Source: Hyphomicrobiales bacterium (lineage in GTDB: Bacteria; Pseudomonadota; Alphaproteobacteria; Rhizobiales; Aestuariivirgaceae). Taken from it: a stretch of DNA of 64,000 nt. This document shows positions 35,801-47,700 of this stretch, piece after piece (positions within the stretch are counted from its first letter, which is position 1; each line of letters starts with the position of its first letter). Position numbers and translations under genes: made by a program. The notes under the pieces are model-generated. The model saw only the letters and a program-made list of their open reading frames with translations. It was not told the DNA's origin and made no database searches. The stretch covers positions 1 through 64,000 of the forward strand of contig JANYHN010000008.1 in the NCBI GenBank assembly GCA_025359045.1, in the 5' to 3' direction.

Positions 35801-36912
35801 ACACCGGAAATTTGCCCAGCATGCGTGCGATATTCGATACGCTCCCCAATCCCCTTTTAATCCTCGATGCTGACGACCAGATATGCATCGTAAACGCTGC
35901 GGCTGAAGATTTTTTCCAAGGCAGCATGTCGGTTTTACAGCGTCAAAAATTAATTGACATCGTTCCGTTTGCGAGCCCTGTTTTGGAGGCCGTGAGCCAA
36001 GTACGCAAATTAGGGGGTGTCGTGAATGAATATGCAATTGGTGTTGGCACACCGCGCTGGGGTGGCGAACGCATAGTTGATTTACAAACAACCTTTATTG
36101 CGGATGATCAAAGCTTTGTAATGATAATGTTATTGAGGCGATCTATGGCGCATAAAATGGATTCCCAGCTTTTCCATCAAGGGGCTGCGCGTGCCGTTTC
36201 AAGCATGGCCGCGATGATGGCTCATGAAATCAAAAATCCACTTTCGGGAATTAGAGGGGCAGCACAATTACTTGAACCGACTCTAGATGAGACGGATCGC
36301 CCGCTTGCCCGTTTAATTTGTGATGAAACAGATCGCATCCGTGATTTGGTTGACCAGATGGAGGTTTTTTCTGACGAGCGTCCCCTCGAAAGGTTGCCGA
36401 TCAATATTCACGTCGTACTCGACCGTGTAAAACAGTTGATCCAAGCAAGTTCGCAATATGATGTAATTTTGAAAGAGGACTATGATCCGTCGCTACCGGC
36501 AGTAAGCGGCAATCATGACCAACTTGTGCAGGTGTTTTTGAATTTGGCGAAAAATGCTGCTGAATCACTTGAGAACACTGAAAGCTTGCGTGAAATTATT
36601 TTCACAACGGCTTTCAAGCCAGGCATGAAACTAATGACGCCAGGTTCCGCCGAACGTGTCTCCCTACCATTGGAGGTTTGCATTCACGACACTGGCCCCG
36701 GCGTTTCCGAAGAATTGCGTCCGCATATCTTTGATCCTTTTGTGACCAGCAAGCCGCAAGGTAGAGGGCTCGGCCTTGCGTTGGTCGCCAAGATCGTGGC
36801 TGACCACGGGGGGGTCGTTGAATGCTTGTCCCGGGATGTTGGCACAACATTTCGCGTCTTATTACCACTACTCCGCGCTCCACAAAACCCAATCGGAGAA
36901 ACTAAATCATGA
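35797..36912 (+). CDS. ntrB: Nitrogen regulation sensor kinase NtrB
   Basis: NtrB (GlnL) phosphorylates NtrC under nitrogen limitation and is controlled by PII. The 371-residue protein is cytosolic. Residues about 10-115 form a PAS domain ([20 protein letters not shown]), His143 in [14 protein letters not shown] is the phosphorylation site, and the ATPase domain has the N box ([13 protein letters not shown]), HDTGPGVSE and [13 protein letters not shown]. It overlaps dusB and ntrC by 4 nt each. Confidence 0.96.
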   Translation: MNTGNLPSMRAIFDTLPNPLLILDADDQICIVNAAAEDFFQGSMSVLQRQKLIDIVPFASPVLEAVSQVRKLGGVVNEYAIGVGTPRWGGERIVDLQTTFIADDQSFVMIMLLRRSMAHKMDSQLFHQGAARAVSSMAAMMAHEIKNPLSGIRGAAQLLEPTLDETDRPLARLICDETDRIRDLVDQMEVFSDERPLERLPINIHVVLDRVKQLIQASSQYDVILKEDYDPSLPAVSGNHDQLVQVFLNLAKNAAESLENTESLREIIFTTAFKPGMKLMTPGSAERVSLPLEVCIHDTGPGVSEELRPHIFDPFVTSKPQGRGLGLALVAKIVADHGGVVECLSRDVGTTFRVLLPLLRAPQNPIGETKS

Positions 36913-38348
36913 ATGTTAAAACCGTTCTTTTGGCGGATGATGACAGTGCGATACGTACTGTTTTAACTCAGGCCTTAACTCGCGCAGGTTATATGGTTCG
37001 CTCAACTTCTACGGCGAACGTTTTGTGGCGATGGATTGCTGAGGGGCAGGGTGACATAGTGGTCACTGATGTGGTGCTGCCTGATGAGAATATTTTCGAC
37101 GTGATGCCACGTATCAAAAAATCCAGACCTAAATTACCCGTGATTGTGATGAGTGCGCAGAACACCATAATGACGGCCATCCGCGCCACTGAATTGGGCG
37201 CTTATGACTATCTTCCAAAGCCATTTGATTTGAACGTACTTGTGCAAACCGTGGGTCGTGCTGCTGATCAATCCGTGAAATCGACAACAAGGGTTGTTGA
37301 GACTGGTGAAAGCCTTCCTATCATTGGACGTTCTGCGGCTATGCAAGAAATTTACCGTATGATTGCAAGGCTGACCCAGACAGATCTTACGGTAACGATC
37401 ATTGGTGAAAGCGGCACAGGTAAAGAACTTGTGGCGCGTGCTCTGCATGACTTCAGCAAACGTCGCAAAGGCCCATTCGTGGCCGTAAATATGGCGGCGA
37501 TTCCGCGTGAGCTCATTGAATCAGAACTTTTTGGTCATGAGAAAGGCTCTTTCACAGGTGCCAACGCTCGCATGGCTGGCCGCTTTGAACAAGCAGAGGG
37601 TGGAAGCTTATTTCTCGATGAAATTGGCGACATGCCCTTGGAGGCGCAAACGCGTTTGTTGCGTGTTTTACAGCAGGGGGAATATACAAGTGTTGGTGGC
37701 AACTCACCGATCAAAACAAATGTCCGAATAATAGCTGCAACTCACCGTGATTTAAGGCACTTGATAACGCAAGGCCAATTTCGTGAAGATCTTTTCTTCC
37801 GCCTCAATGTTGTTCCACTTCGTCTGCCTCCATTGCGAGATCGAACTGAAGACATTCCAGATCTAATAAGGCACTTCCTTGAAAGCGCCACACAAGAAGG
37901 CCTGCCACACAAAGACATGTCACCGGCCGCAATGGAGGAACTCAAGACTCAACGCTGGCCTGGCAATGTGCGAGAACTTGAAAACTTGGTGAAGCGTCTC
38001 ATAGCCATGGAAGTTGACGACACGATTTCACAAGATTCAGTAAAGCGGGAACTGGCAAGCAATCAATTAACAGACTCTCCAGATGTGGTCGTGGGATCGA
38101 TTGATCGCATTTCTGATTTTATGGAGCAACATCTTGCCAAATATATTTCTGATTTTGGTGACAAATTGCCACCCAACGGGTTGTATGAACGCATCCTGGC
38201 CGAGATTGAACCTCCACTGCTAAGAGCTATTTTAGTCGCAACCAGAGGCAATCAGTTGAAGGCCGCTGACGTTTTGGGAATTAACAGAAATACTTTACGG
38301 GCTAAGTTAAAAGAACGTGAAATCAAACCGTTAAGGGGTTTTCTTTAG
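36909..38348 (+). CDS. ntrC: Nitrogen regulation response regulator NtrC
   Basis: NtrC (GlnG) activates sigma-54 promoters of nitrogen-scavenging genes. The 479-residue protein has a receiver domain with Asp54 in VVTDVVLP, an AAA+ domain (Walker A GESGTGKE about 167-174) with GSFTGA at 213-218, the loop that contacts sigma-54, and a C-terminal Fis-type HTH ([20 protein letters not shown]). A short gap of 85 nt separates it from ntrY, which may hold an internal promoter. Confidence 0.97.
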   Translation: MNVKTVLLADDDSAIRTVLTQALTRAGYMVRSTSTANVLWRWIAEGQGDIVVTDVVLPDENIFDVMPRIKKSRPKLPVIVMSAQNTIMTAIRATELGAYDYLPKPFDLNVLVQTVGRAADQSVKSTTRVVETGESLPIIGRSAAMQEIYRMIARLTQTDLTVTIIGESGTGKELVARALHDFSKRRKGPFVAVNMAAIPRELIESELFGHEKGSFTGANARMAGRFEQAEGGSLFLDEIGDMPLEAQTRLLRVLQQGEYTSVGGNSPIKTNVRIIAATHRDLRHLITQGQFREDLFFRLNVVPLRLPPLRDRTEDIPDLIRHFLESATQEGLPHKDMSPAAMEELKTQRWPGNVRELENLVKRLIAMEVDDTISQDSVKRELASNQLTDSPDVVVGSIDRISDFMEQHLAKYISDFGDKLPPNGLYERILAEIEPPLLRAILVATRGNQLKAADVLGINRNTLRAKLKEREIKPLRGFL

Positions 38349-38433
38349 TTTTCAGTTATTAAATCTGTTGTGACGTATCCCAATTACCACAGCACTGTTG
38401 AATTTATGCCACAGTTTCGGGCATAATCGCAGA

Positions 38434-40632
38434 ATGTCTAAGTCTCCAGAACGACTCGTAACTGCCAGACTGCGCGGCCTTTCAGGCTGGGCAGCATTGA
38501 CGCTCGTTATCGTGGGAACACTAACAGGGTTCGCAACTTTTTTATTGCTGACAGGTGCAACACCAATAAAACCCACCAGTGAACTGACCTACGATCTTTT
38601 GCTGGCAAATTCTGTGCTGGTTGTACTCATGCTGCTGATGATCGGCGCGCAAATGTTGCACCTTCTTTTAGAGCGCAGACGTGGAACAGCCGGCACGGGT
38701 CTCCACATCAGGCTGATCTCACTCTTTAGTATCATCGCACTCGTGCCAGCCATCTTAGTTGCGGTTTTTGCGACCGTTACCTTAAATCGAGGTTTGGACA
38801 CTTGGTTTTCCGATCGCACCCGGGCGATTGTTGATACGGCCAGCACAGTTGCAGATGCATATTTGACAAACGCATCGGAGGCCACCCGTACAGATACAGC
38901 GAACATTGCTGCAGATTTGGTTCAGCAACTGAACGACTTTAACAATGATCGCCCAACATATTTGAAACGGATCGCGCGGCATGTAGCACTCCGCAACCTT
39001 GCAGCGGCTTACGTGTTTGATGGCTCGACAAAACAGATACAAGCAAACGTTACTGCTGATGAAAGAATTAAGTTCATTGCTCCGCCGCCCGAAGCAATCG
39101 CGAAAGCCGATAAAGGCGAATTGGTCGTTTTGCAACCAGGTCGAGGTGGCAACCTCGTTCGCGCACTCATAAAACTTCAAGGCTATCCATCGCACTTCCT
39201 TTACATTTACAGAATTGTATCGCCGGTGGTCATTGATCAGCTCACCAAAACGAGAGATGCAAAAGCGGAGTATGATCAACTGCTCAAACAGCGTGTGGGC
39301 GTGCAACTGACTTTCGGAACAGTCTACGCCGTTGTCGCGCTGATATTTCTGCTGGCCTCAATTTGGGCAGGCATGTGGTTTTCAGATCGGCTTGTGGCTC
39401 CAATCGTGCGTCTCCTCTCAGCTTCGCGGGAAGTTGCCAAGGGCGATTTCAATGCCAAGGTCAATGTGATCGATGGCCCCGGTGATTTGATGACGCTATC
39501 GCGGACATTCAACATGATGACTGACCAAATCAAATTTCATCAAGATCAGCTGGTGGAAACGAATGAACAGCTTGATGATCGACGTCGCTTTACGGAGGCG
39601 ATGTTGGCGGGCGTCAGTGCGGGCGTTATCGGAATTAATCCAGATCATCGTATTTCACTCATCAATCGTTCGGCATTGGTTTTGTTGGGAAAACCAGAGG
39701 CAGAGTTCTTGGGGCAGCTCATCGAAGACAAGCTTCCTGACATGGCTCCAATTTATGCGCTGGCCCTATCGCGCCCCTCGGGAGCCGCAGAGGGTCAGGT
39801 GGATATGAAGATCAACAATCAAGACATCAGTTTCATCGTTCGCATTACAACTGAGCGCGGTGATGAAACTGAGCATGGTTATGTCTTGACCTTCGATGAC
39901 ATTACGCAGTTGGTTTCAGCGCAACGCAATTCTGCGTGGTCGGACATTGCGCGACGTATCGCCCATGAAATTAAAAATCCGCTCACTCCAATCCAGCTTT
40001 CTGCCGAACGTCTCAAGCGTAAATATTTAAAAGAGATCACGTCTGACAAAGCAGTCTTTGAACAATGCACTGACACCATTATCAGACAGGTTGGTGACTT
40101 AGGCAGGATTGTTGATGAGTTCTCTTCTTTTGCGCGAATGCCTTCAGCTGTACCTGAGCCTAACAACCTCAACGACGTGGTGCGTGATGCAACAGTTTTG
40201 CAGCGCGTGTCTGCAGATGATATTGACATTAATTTGAAACTAGCCGAGCCACCGTTGCAGTTTTCATTTGACCGCAGGCTTCTTACGCAAGCAATAACGA
40301 ACCTTGTTAAAAATGCTCGCGAGGCGATTGAAGCCCGCGAAGATCAATCTCAACAAGGTAAGATTGATGTGGTTACTGGAATTACCAACGATATGCCCTA
40401 TGTTGCTGTGATCGATAATGGCGTCGGCTTGCCGCAGGAAAATCGCAACCGTTTGGCTGAACCCTACATGACTACGCGTGAAAAAGGCACTGGCCTTGGT
40501 CTAGCTATCGTTAAGCGCATTATGGAGGAGCATGGCGGAAGACTGCGCCTTGAAGACGCGCCGGGCGGACAGGGTGCCAGTGTCACGCTTTTCTTTGCAC
40601 CCAACTATAGTTTAATAGAGCAACTGGCTTAA
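38434..40632 (+). CDS. ntrY: Sensor histidine kinase NtrY
   Basis: NtrY is a membrane sensor kinase paired with NtrX, linked to nitrogen and redox signals. The 732-residue protein has two N-terminal hairpins of membrane helices (WAALTLVIVGTLTGFATFLL; LISLFSIIALVPAILVAVFA), a periplasmic or linker segment, another helix, a HAMP domain (APIVRLLSASREVAKGDFNA), a PAS domain, His511 in [17 protein letters not shown] and an ATPase domain (NLVKNAREAIEA, GTGLGLAIVKRIM). ATG 38434 is chosen over an upstream TTG because it starts just before the first helix. Confidence 0.95.
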   Translation: MSKSPERLVTARLRGLSGWAALTLVIVGTLTGFATFLLLTGATPIKPTSELTYDLLLANSVLVVLMLLMIGAQMLHLLLERRRGTAGTGLHIRLISLFSIIALVPAILVAVFATVTLNRGLDTWFSDRTRAIVDTASTVADAYLTNASEATRTDTANIAADLVQQLNDFNNDRPTYLKRIARHVALRNLAAAYVFDGSTKQIQANVTADERIKFIAPPPEAIAKADKGELVVLQPGRGGNLVRALIKLQGYPSHFLYIYRIVSPVVIDQLTKTRDAKAEYDQLLKQRVGVQLTFGTVYAVVALIFLLASIWAGMWFSDRLVAPIVRLLSASREVAKGDFNAKVNVIDGPGDLMTLSRTFNMMTDQIKFHQDQLVETNEQLDDRRRFTEAMLAGVSAGVIGINPDHRISLINRSALVLLGKPEAEFLGQLIEDKLPDMAPIYALALSRPSGAAEGQVDMKINNQDISFIVRITTERGDETEHGYVLTFDDITQLVSAQRNSAWSDIARRIAHEIKNPLTPIQLSAERLKRKYLKEITSDKAVFEQCTDTIIRQVGDLGRIVDEFSSFARMPSAVPEPNNLNDVVRDATVLQRVSADDIDINLKLAEPPLQFSFDRRLLTQAITNLVKNAREAIEAREDQSQQGKIDVVTGITNDMPYVAVIDNGVGLPQENRNRLAEPYMTTREKGTGLGLAIVKRIMEEHGGRLRLEDAPGGQGASVTLFFAPNYSLIEQLA

Positions 40633-40643
40633 ATTGGAACATC

Positions 40644-42023
40644 ATGGCAGCTGATATTTTAATCATAGACGACGAAGCCGATATTCGCGAATTGGTAGCA
40701 GGCATTCTGCAAGATGAAGGTTATGAGACGCGACTTGCGCATAACTCTGATGCGGCCTTGTCCGAAGTCGCGCAGCGCAAACCTTCGATGATTATTCTCG
40801 ATATTTGGTTACAAGGTTCAAAGCTGGACGGGTTGGATTTACTGTTAGAGATTAAAAAGCTGCACCCTACATTACCGATCGTTATTATTTCCGGTCACGG
40901 GAATATCGAAACTGCAGTTGCTGCGATTAAGCGTGGTGCTTATGAATATATTGAAAAGCCATTCAATGCTGATCGGCTCATTTTAGTTATTGGCCGTGCG
41001 CTGGAAACTTCGCGCTTGATCCGCGAGAACAGTGAGTTGAAAGGCCGTTCTGGCCTTGATGCAGAATTAGTCGGAAATTCAGCCGCCATGCGCCAGTTGC
41101 GGCAATTGATGAAGAAGATAGCGCCCACAAACAGCCGCGTACTCATAACCGGCCCCATGGGGTCTGGAAAAGAAATGACGGCCCGCGCGCTGCATGCTCT
41201 GTCACTTAGGGCAAATGGAGCGTTCGTAGTTTTGAGTGCTGCTTCGATGGCACCTGAGCGCATGGAAGAAGAATTATTTGGTATTGAAACGGCGGGACAA
41301 TCTTTACGCATCGGAGCACTTGAAGAATCCCACGGCGGAACACTTTACATTGATGAAATTGCAGACATGCCACTGGAAACCCAAGCCAAAGTTTTGCGGG
41401 TGTTGGTCGACCAGACATTCCAGCGAGTGGGGGGTGTCAAAAAGGTGAAGGTCGATGTGCGCGTGATCACTTCGACCGCGAAAGATTTGCCGCAAATGAT
41501 CATAGAGCAAAAATTCAGAGAAGACCTTTATCACCGCCTCGGCGTGGTGCCTATTCGTGTTCCAGCTTTGCATGAGCGGCGCGAAGATGTACCAGAATTG
41601 ATTGATTATTTTGCAAAATCTTATTCGTCAGCATCTGGCCAGCCCTATAAAAAATTTGCCGCCGATGCCATGACGATGCTGCAAACCCGCGAATGGCCTG
41701 GAAATGTGCGTGAATTGCGCAACAACGTTGAACGCGTAATGATTGTTACTTCGGGCGATATTTCGGAGGAAATTACAACAGCGCATCTCAACTCAGATGC
41801 TGTCAATTCCTCCGCAGCACCAAGTTTGGGCGGTGAACATTTGCTGGCCATGCCATTGCGTGACGCCCGCGACGCTTTCGAGCGGGATTATATCACCGCC
41901 CAACTTTCACGGTTTGGAGGAAATATTTCGCGCACAGCAACGTTTATCGGCATGGAAAGGTCTGCTTTGCACCGTAAAATCAAGATGTTGGGGTTAACTG
42001 GCAAAGATAATGAGGAAAGTTGA
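40644..42023 (+). CDS. ntrX: Response regulator NtrX
   Basis: Partner of NtrY. The 459-residue protein has a receiver with Asp53 in IILDIWLQGS, an AAA+ domain with Walker A GPMGSGKE (170-177), and a C-terminal Fis HTH (GNISRTATFIGMERSALHRK). Where NtrC has GAFTGA, NtrX reads FGIETAGQSLRIGALEE (about 212-228), so it probably does not activate sigma-54 holoenzyme. This is known for NtrX of other Alphaproteobacteria. It lies 11 nt after ntrY. Confidence 0.95.
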   Translation: MAADILIIDDEADIRELVAGILQDEGYETRLAHNSDAALSEVAQRKPSMIILDIWLQGSKLDGLDLLLEIKKLHPTLPIVIISGHGNIETAVAAIKRGAYEYIEKPFNADRLILVIGRALETSRLIRENSELKGRSGLDAELVGNSAAMRQLRQLMKKIAPTNSRVLITGPMGSGKEMTARALHALSLRANGAFVVLSAASMAPERMEEELFGIETAGQSLRIGALEESHGGTLYIDEIADMPLETQAKVLRVLVDQTFQRVGGVKKVKVDVRVITSTAKDLPQMIIEQKFREDLYHRLGVVPIRVPALHERREDVPELIDYFAKSYSSASGQPYKKFAADAMTMLQTREWPGNVRELRNNVERVMIVTSGDISEEITTAHLNSDAVNSSAAPSLGGEHLLAMPLRDARDAFERDYITAQLSRFGGNISRTATFIGMERSALHRKIKMLGLTGKDNEES

Positions 42024-42113
42024 ACAAAGCATGCTTTTGCCACAATAAGTTTTATGTTATGGGTTTCGTAATCGCTACGTCCCCCAATAACAGAACAACA
42101 AGCGGAACACATC

Positions 42114-42359
42114 ATGGCGCAAGAAAAACAACAAAATCTGCAAGACACTTTCCTCAATCACCTTCGCAAGACCAAAATGCCTGTTACGGTGTTTCTGGTA
42201 AATGGCGTGAAGCTTCAAGGCATCATTACCTGGTTTGATAATTTCTCGATGCTGCTGCGCCGCGATGGCGTTTCGCAGTTGGTTTATAAACATGCGATTT
42301 CGACAATTATGCCCGGCGGGCCAATCAGTCTGTTTGACGATGAGGCGCAAGGCGCGTGA
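42114..42359 (+). CDS. hfq: RNA chaperone Hfq
   Basis: Hfq is a hexameric Sm-like protein that pairs small RNAs with mRNAs. The 81-residue form is the short alphaproteobacterial type. The Sm1 part reads [20 protein letters not shown] and the Sm2 part [10 protein letters not shown], with the KHAIST distal motif. It sits 90 nt after ntrX and its TGA overlaps the GTG start of hflX, an arrangement conserved widely in Proteobacteria. Confidence 0.97.
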   Translation: MAQEKQQNLQDTFLNHLRKTKMPVTVFLVNGVKLQGIITWFDNFSMLLRRDGVSQLVYKHAISTIMPGGPISLFDDEAQGA

Positions 42360-43717
42360 CAATTAAAAAACACGTTAAGGCAGGCGGTGGTGTTGATTTG
42401 CAAATGGAAGGACCGGTGGCCACGAAGGCTATCGTTCTTCACGTCGAGCGTAAATCACGCAGCCTCGTTAATTCGTTCGACCGGGATGCCAAGAGCAAAC
42501 TAGACGAAGCCATAGGACTCGCCGAAGCGATCGATCTTGAAATTGTTGACACGGTTATTGCACCGTTGTTGAAGCCCAACCCGGCTCTTTATATCGGCAG
42601 CGGCAAAGCTAAGGAAATTGCCAAACTGGTTGAGGAAACAGAGGTCGAACTGGTCGTCGTTAACGCCCAGCTTTCGCCCATCCAACAACGCAATCTTGAA
42701 ACAGAGTGGGGCTGCAAAGTGTTGGATCGCACAGGTCTGATCCTCGAAATCTTCGGACGGCGCGCCACTACGAAGGAAGGTATTCTGCAGGTCGAATTGG
42801 CGCATTTGAATTATCAGAAATCAAGGCTGGTTCGCTCATGGACGCACTTGGAAAGGCAGCGCGGCGGCTTTGGCTTCTTAGGCGGCCCTGGTGAAAGTCA
42901 ATTGGAAATGGACAAGCGTTTGATTCAAGAACGCGTGACTAAAATTGAAGGCGAGCTTGAGACCGTGGTCAAGACTCGTGATCTGCACCGCAAGGGCAGG
43001 GAGCGCATTCCTTATCCAATCGTGGCACTCGTGGGTTATACCAACGCTGGCAAGTCCACGCTGTTCAACAAGCTGACCGATGCCAATGTGCTAGCCAAGG
43101 ATTTGTTGTTTGCAACGCTTGATCCCACAATGCGCAACATCTCGTTGCCAAGTGGGCGCAAGATTATTTTGTCTGATACAGTGGGTTTTATTTCTGAACT
43201 GCCAACCAAGCTGATAGCTTCATTCCGCGCTACGCTTGAGGAGGTTTTGGCGGCGGATGTGATTTTGCATGTGCGCGACATCAGCCACAAGGAAACTGAA
43301 GCACAGGCGCAAGATGTGAAGCTGGTGCTTGAGGAATTGGGCATTGATGAGCAACGCCGCAGCCTGATCATTGAAGTGTGGAACAAGTCTGACTTGTTGG
43401 ACGACACCGAGTTGGCCAACCGCAAAGCCATCGCCCAACGCCGCGAGGATGTTGTGCTGGTGTCATCACTTACGGGCGATGGCATAGACCGTCTGCTTGA
43501 CGCTGTTGAGAACCGGCTCGGCAAGTCATCTACGCTTTATAGCATCACCATTGACCCGTCAGATGGCAAGGGCTTGGCTTGGCTTTACCAACGCGGCGAA
43601 GTATTCGAGACCAAGAATTTCGAAGACGGCCACACGTTGCTGACGGTACGTTTGGACGAAGACACGGCGGGGCAGGCGGAAGCAAAGTTCGGCAAGATGA
43701 TGAAGGAAAAACGCTAG
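42356..43717 (+). CDS. hflX: GTPase HflX
   Basis: HflX is a ribosome-binding GTPase that splits stalled ribosomes. The 453-residue protein has the N-terminal nucleotide-binding part ([19 protein letters not shown]), the glycine-rich linker [20 protein letters not shown] (quoted in full) and the G domain with G1 GYTNAGKST (about 226), G3 DTVGF and G4 NKSD. The start is GTG at 42356 inside the hfq stop (GTGA), implying coupling. Confidence 0.95.
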   Translation: MTIKKHVKAGGGVDLQMEGPVATKAIVLHVERKSRSLVNSFDRDAKSKLDEAIGLAEAIDLEIVDTVIAPLLKPNPALYIGSGKAKEIAKLVEETEVELVVVNAQLSPIQQRNLETEWGCKVLDRTGLILEIFGRRATTKEGILQVELAHLNYQKSRLVRSWTHLERQRGGFGFLGGPGESQLEMDKRLIQERVTKIEGELETVVKTRDLHRKGRERIPYPIVALVGYTNAGKSTLFNKLTDANVLAKDLLFATLDPTMRNISLPSGRKIILSDTVGFISELPTKLIASFRATLEEVLAADVILHVRDISHKETEAQAQDVKLVLEELGIDEQRRSLIIEVWNKSDLLDDTELANRKAIAQRREDVVLVSSLTGDGIDRLLDAVENRLGKSSTLYSITIDPSDGKGLAWLYQRGEVFETKNFEDGHTLLTVRLDEDTAGQAEAKFGKMMKEKR

Positions 43718-43726
43718 GGGAAAAGG

Positions 43727-44524
43727 TCAAAGGCCTCTCTCAAATTCCTTGGCCTGATTCCACAGTGCGTCCATCTCGGCCAGATCAGAATCTTTTGGCT
43801 GCTTGCCACGCTTCTCCAACTCGGTTTCAATGTAAGCAAAGCGCCGCGTGAACTTCTCATTTGTTGCACGAAGGGCCGCTTCGGGGTCTATCCCCAAATG
43901 CCTTGCCACATTGGCAAGCGCAAACAGTACGTCACCGAGCTCGCCAGCTTTATCAGCATCAGCGGCGGCGCGGAGTTCAGCAATTTCTTCGGTGATTTTA
44001 TCGTAGACATTATCAACCGATGGCCAATCAAAGCCGACTTTGGCTGCTTTGGCTTGCAGCTTTACGGCCCTTGTTAGGCCGGGCAGGGCGATGGGCACCG
44101 TGCTGAGCAAACCCTGCTTGGGTTGGCCCAGTCGTTCTTTGGCTTTATGGGCTTCCCAGAACCCCTTGGCTACACCTGCGGCTTTTGCTTTTTCGTCACC
44201 AAACACATGCGGATGGCGGCGGATCATTTTGGTGACGACGGCTTCGATCACATCATCAAAGGTGAAGCTGCCTTCCTCGGCTGCCATTTGCGCATGATAG
44301 ATGGGTTGCAACAGCAGATCGCCAAGCTCATCACAAAGATCGGCCTTGTTGTCGCGCTCGATGGCGTCGGCCACTTCATAAGCTTCTTCAATTGTGTAGG
44401 GCGCTATGGAGGCAAAGTTTTGCTCCAAATCCCATGGGCAGCCAGTTATTGGGGTTCGCAGTGCCGCCATGATAGCGCGGAGGGTGGTGATGTCGCGGGG
44501 GTCCATGGTGGTGGGATCAGTCAT
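43727..44524 (-). CDS. mazG: Nucleoside triphosphate pyrophosphohydrolase MazG
   Basis: MazG hydrolyses NTPs and dNTPs to monophosphates and may lower ppGpp or remove damaged nucleotides. The 265-residue protein has two MazG domains: the first with CPWDLEQNFASIAPYTIEEA and ELGDLLLQPIYHAQ, the second with ITEEIAELRAAADADKAGEL and GDVLFALANVARHL. ATG 44524 is preferred; a TTG at 44551 would add nine residues. It converges with hflX, separated by 9 nt. Confidence 0.93.
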   Translation of the reverse strand: MTDPTTMDPRDITTLRAIMAALRTPITGCPWDLEQNFASIAPYTIEEAYEVADAIERDNKADLCDELGDLLLQPIYHAQMAAEEGSFTFDDVIEAVVTKMIRRHPHVFGDEKAKAAGVAKGFWEAHKAKERLGQPKQGLLSTVPIALPGLTRAVKLQAKAAKVGFDWPSVDNVYDKITEEIAELRAAADADKAGELGDVLFALANVARHLGIDPEAALRATNEKFTRRFAYIETELEKRGKQPKDSDLAEMDALWNQAKEFERGL

Positions 44525-44642
44525 TTGTAGGTGTCCGATTTGGTGAAACAATGTTCTTGGGTGCGCGCATCTGTAGCGCGACCAATGTGCTAATTCTATC
44601 GGTTATTCCGGCGAGCAGGCGTTCACGACAAAAGGCCACACG

Positions 44643-44659
44643 TTAACCTCGCACTAACC
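44643..44659 (+). promoter_or_regulatory. CtrA-box-like site upstream of repeat protein
   Basis: TTAA-N7-CTAACC (44643-44659) differs by one base from the CtrA consensus and lies about 45 bp before the gene at 44701. This is a weak motif match and might be chance. Confidence 0.25.
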
Positions 44660-44700
44660 ATAAACTACCCAAATAGCCATGCAACATGGTTTGAGTCGCA

Positions 44701-47700
44701 ATGGATACGACCCCGAAAAAACTGATCCGGCATATTTGGATGCTGGCGCTTATTGCGCTGGGGTTGTTGAGTCTTGCCGTTTTTTCAGAGGCCCGTGCGG
44801 CAACATGCGCGCCAGCAACTTCGCAGGGAACGGCCCCACCATCTTGGCAAACTTATTGCTGGATCGACATGACTTCATATAATAGCGCGACGGTGTTTGG
44901 AGCAGGTCAACCCTTTTCAATCACGCTGTCAGATGGTTCGGTTCTCTCATTTCTGCTCACTGGAAATTCCTCCAATGCTGGCATTATCGTCGCCAAACCT
45001 GCGCCTGCTTGGTCGGGGGCTGCTGTTGGTAATACCGCTTTCCTCGGGATACCCGGCAATCCAATTCTTTATTCAACAGCTGGCGGCACAATCAATTTAA
45101 CGATGTCTAACATCGTTGTCACACCACCCAATGGGGTGGTTGCAACAGGCGAATTCAAATTTGTGGTAGCTGATGCTGAATCCACCAATAATTCCGAATC
45201 TTTAACATTTGTGACAAACGGTGGTGCTTGGACGATCGTTGATCAAGTCGATCCGATTTCCGGCGCAATATATCCCACACAAACAGGTGCGGGCACGGCA
45301 ACGTTCAAAGAAACCGGTGTAGCTGGAACAGTAGGCGCCTATATTGTTGGCAGTTTAAGCCCGAGCACGGTTAACGTTCAACTGGTCTCTGGTGGTTTGC
45401 AAGGCGTCATGCTGGCTTTGCAATATTCAACTGTGACGGCAAACAAAGTGATCGGCACTGGCCGTGCCAATAGCGCTGATCAATTTACATATGGAGCACA
45501 AGCAACGAGCAATGCTGCGATCCTTTCATCCGTAACGTCGTCGGGTGCGGGGCTTGGACCATTCGGTGCTGCAGTGGCCACATTGTCTTCTGGCGTGGGC
45601 GTAACGGTAAGTGAGAAGATGGCGGCGGGTAGCGTCAGTAATTTAACGCAATATACGACAAATATGAACTGCACGAATGGCTTTGCAGGTTCACCCACAC
45701 CACTGCCAACCAATCAGCCAATCACCACATTCAATTTCGGTTCAACGGCTTATGGCGATGCCATTTCCTGTACTTTTACGAACACGCCTAAACCTGCAAC
45801 TGTGACATTGCAAAAAATTACCACCGCCGCAATCGGTGGGCCTTTTACGTTTACCTCAACTAACTTGGCTTTTAGTCCAACTGCGATCACCACAACGGCG
45901 GCCAGCACGGCCACACCAGCATCTCCAGCGGCAATTAACGTAACGGCCTATAATACGGCTGTCACAATTACTGAAACTCCTGCCACAAACTTTAGCGCAA
46001 CGGCCGCAACCTGTACCGACGCTAATTCCGCCATCACTGGAAACCCAGCAAGCTTTGGCGCACTGGCTGGCAATGTTTTGACAATTCCTGCTGCCAATGT
46101 TCTTGCCGCTGCACAAATCAAATGTACGATCACCAACGCCGTCAACACTGCCACTGTGGCTACGGTTGCTGTTCAGAAAATCACATTGGGCGCAGCAGGG
46201 GGCCCTTTCACATTTACCGCCACCAACTTAGCGTCAAACCCCGCGGCGATTACCACTGCAAGCACAGCGACAGCTTACCCGGCAGTGCCCGCACCAATTC
46301 TAGCCAATGCGACGGGAACAGCAGTCACGATCACAGAACCTGTGGTCACCAATTTTACACTTACAGCCGCAAGCTGCACCGATGCAAATTCCGTTGCTTC
46401 CGGCAACCCTGCAGGTAGTTTTGGAACTTTTGCAGGCACGGTGCTTACCATTCCGGCCACCAATATTCGCGCCAAAGCGCAGATCACCTGTACGATCACC
46501 AACACAGTCAACCCCGCTATTCCAGTGGTTGCCATCCAGAAAATTACGACAGGCATTGTTGGTGGGCCCTTCAGCTTCACAGCCACAAACTTAACAGGCC
46601 TGCCGCCGAACATTACCACCACTATTGCGGGAACAGCAGCTCCAACGACGCCGATCAACAACACTGTGACCAATAGCGCCAATCCGGTGACATTGACCGA
46701 AGCTGCGAGTGTTAACTTCACTCTATCGACGGGTGCATGCACTGACACCAATTCTGGCACAACAGGCAATCCCGCAAGCTTCGGTACTTTAGCTGGTAGC
46801 ACCATCACGGTTCCTGCAATCAATTTGAAGCTTTTCTCAAAGATCGTGTGCACCTTCACCAATGCGCCCAAGCCAGCGACACTGGCATTACAGAAAATTA
46901 CTTCTGGTTCTTTCGGCGGGCCGTTCACTTTCACAGCTACGAACCTTGCTTCAAATCCAGCAAACATTACAACCGTTGCTGCAGCCACTGCCACGCCTGC
47001 ATCTCCAGCTACCATTCAAGTGACAACCGCAAATACACAGGTTCAAATTACCGAGGCAGCCAATGCCAGCTTCACGGCGACGGCGGCATCCTGCACCGAT
47101 GCGAATTCAGGTTTTACAGGCAACCCCGCAAGCTTCGGAAGCCTTGCGGGCAATGTGCTCACGGTTCCTTCGGCCAATGTTTTGCCTGCTGCTCAAATCA
47201 ATTGCACAATAACCAACGCGGCCAATCCAGCAACAGTTGCCGTTCAAAAAATCACAACCGGTGGGCTAGGGGGCCCGTTTAACTTTGCGGTCTCAAATAT
47301 GGCCTCTGCACCGCCTGCTATTACAACGTCAACAATTGGTTCTGCCGCACCAGCTTCGCCGGCGGCTGCCAATGTCAGTGCTTTAAATTCAATCGTGCAG
47401 ATTTCCGAAGGCACAAATCCATTTTTCACGATTGCAAGTGCCAGCTGTACGGATGCCAATTCTGCGGTCACAGGTAATCCGGCCAGCTTCGGAACTTTAA
47501 CTGGCTTGTTGATTGCAATTCCTGCCGCCAATGTATTGCCAGCAGCGCAGATCAATTGTGTTTTCACCAATGCTGGCAAAGCGCCCACGATAAGTCTGCA
47601 GAAGGCACTAACTGCATCAGGCAGATTAGCGGCTGCCGATCAGTTTTCTTTAAGCGCCACTGGCACGGGTGCTCCAGGCGCAGTTACAACCACAGGCGCA

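Noticed and set aside
46275-47015. Long minus-strand open frame (246 codons) opposite the repeat protein
   Set aside because: It is the antisense of the Ala/Thr-rich repeats and has the low-complexity content expected of a shadow frame.
45793-47580. CRISPR-like or satellite repeat array
   Set aside because: The repeats are about 350 bp, in frame, diverged and part of one long open gene; no short identical direct repeats with unique spacers.
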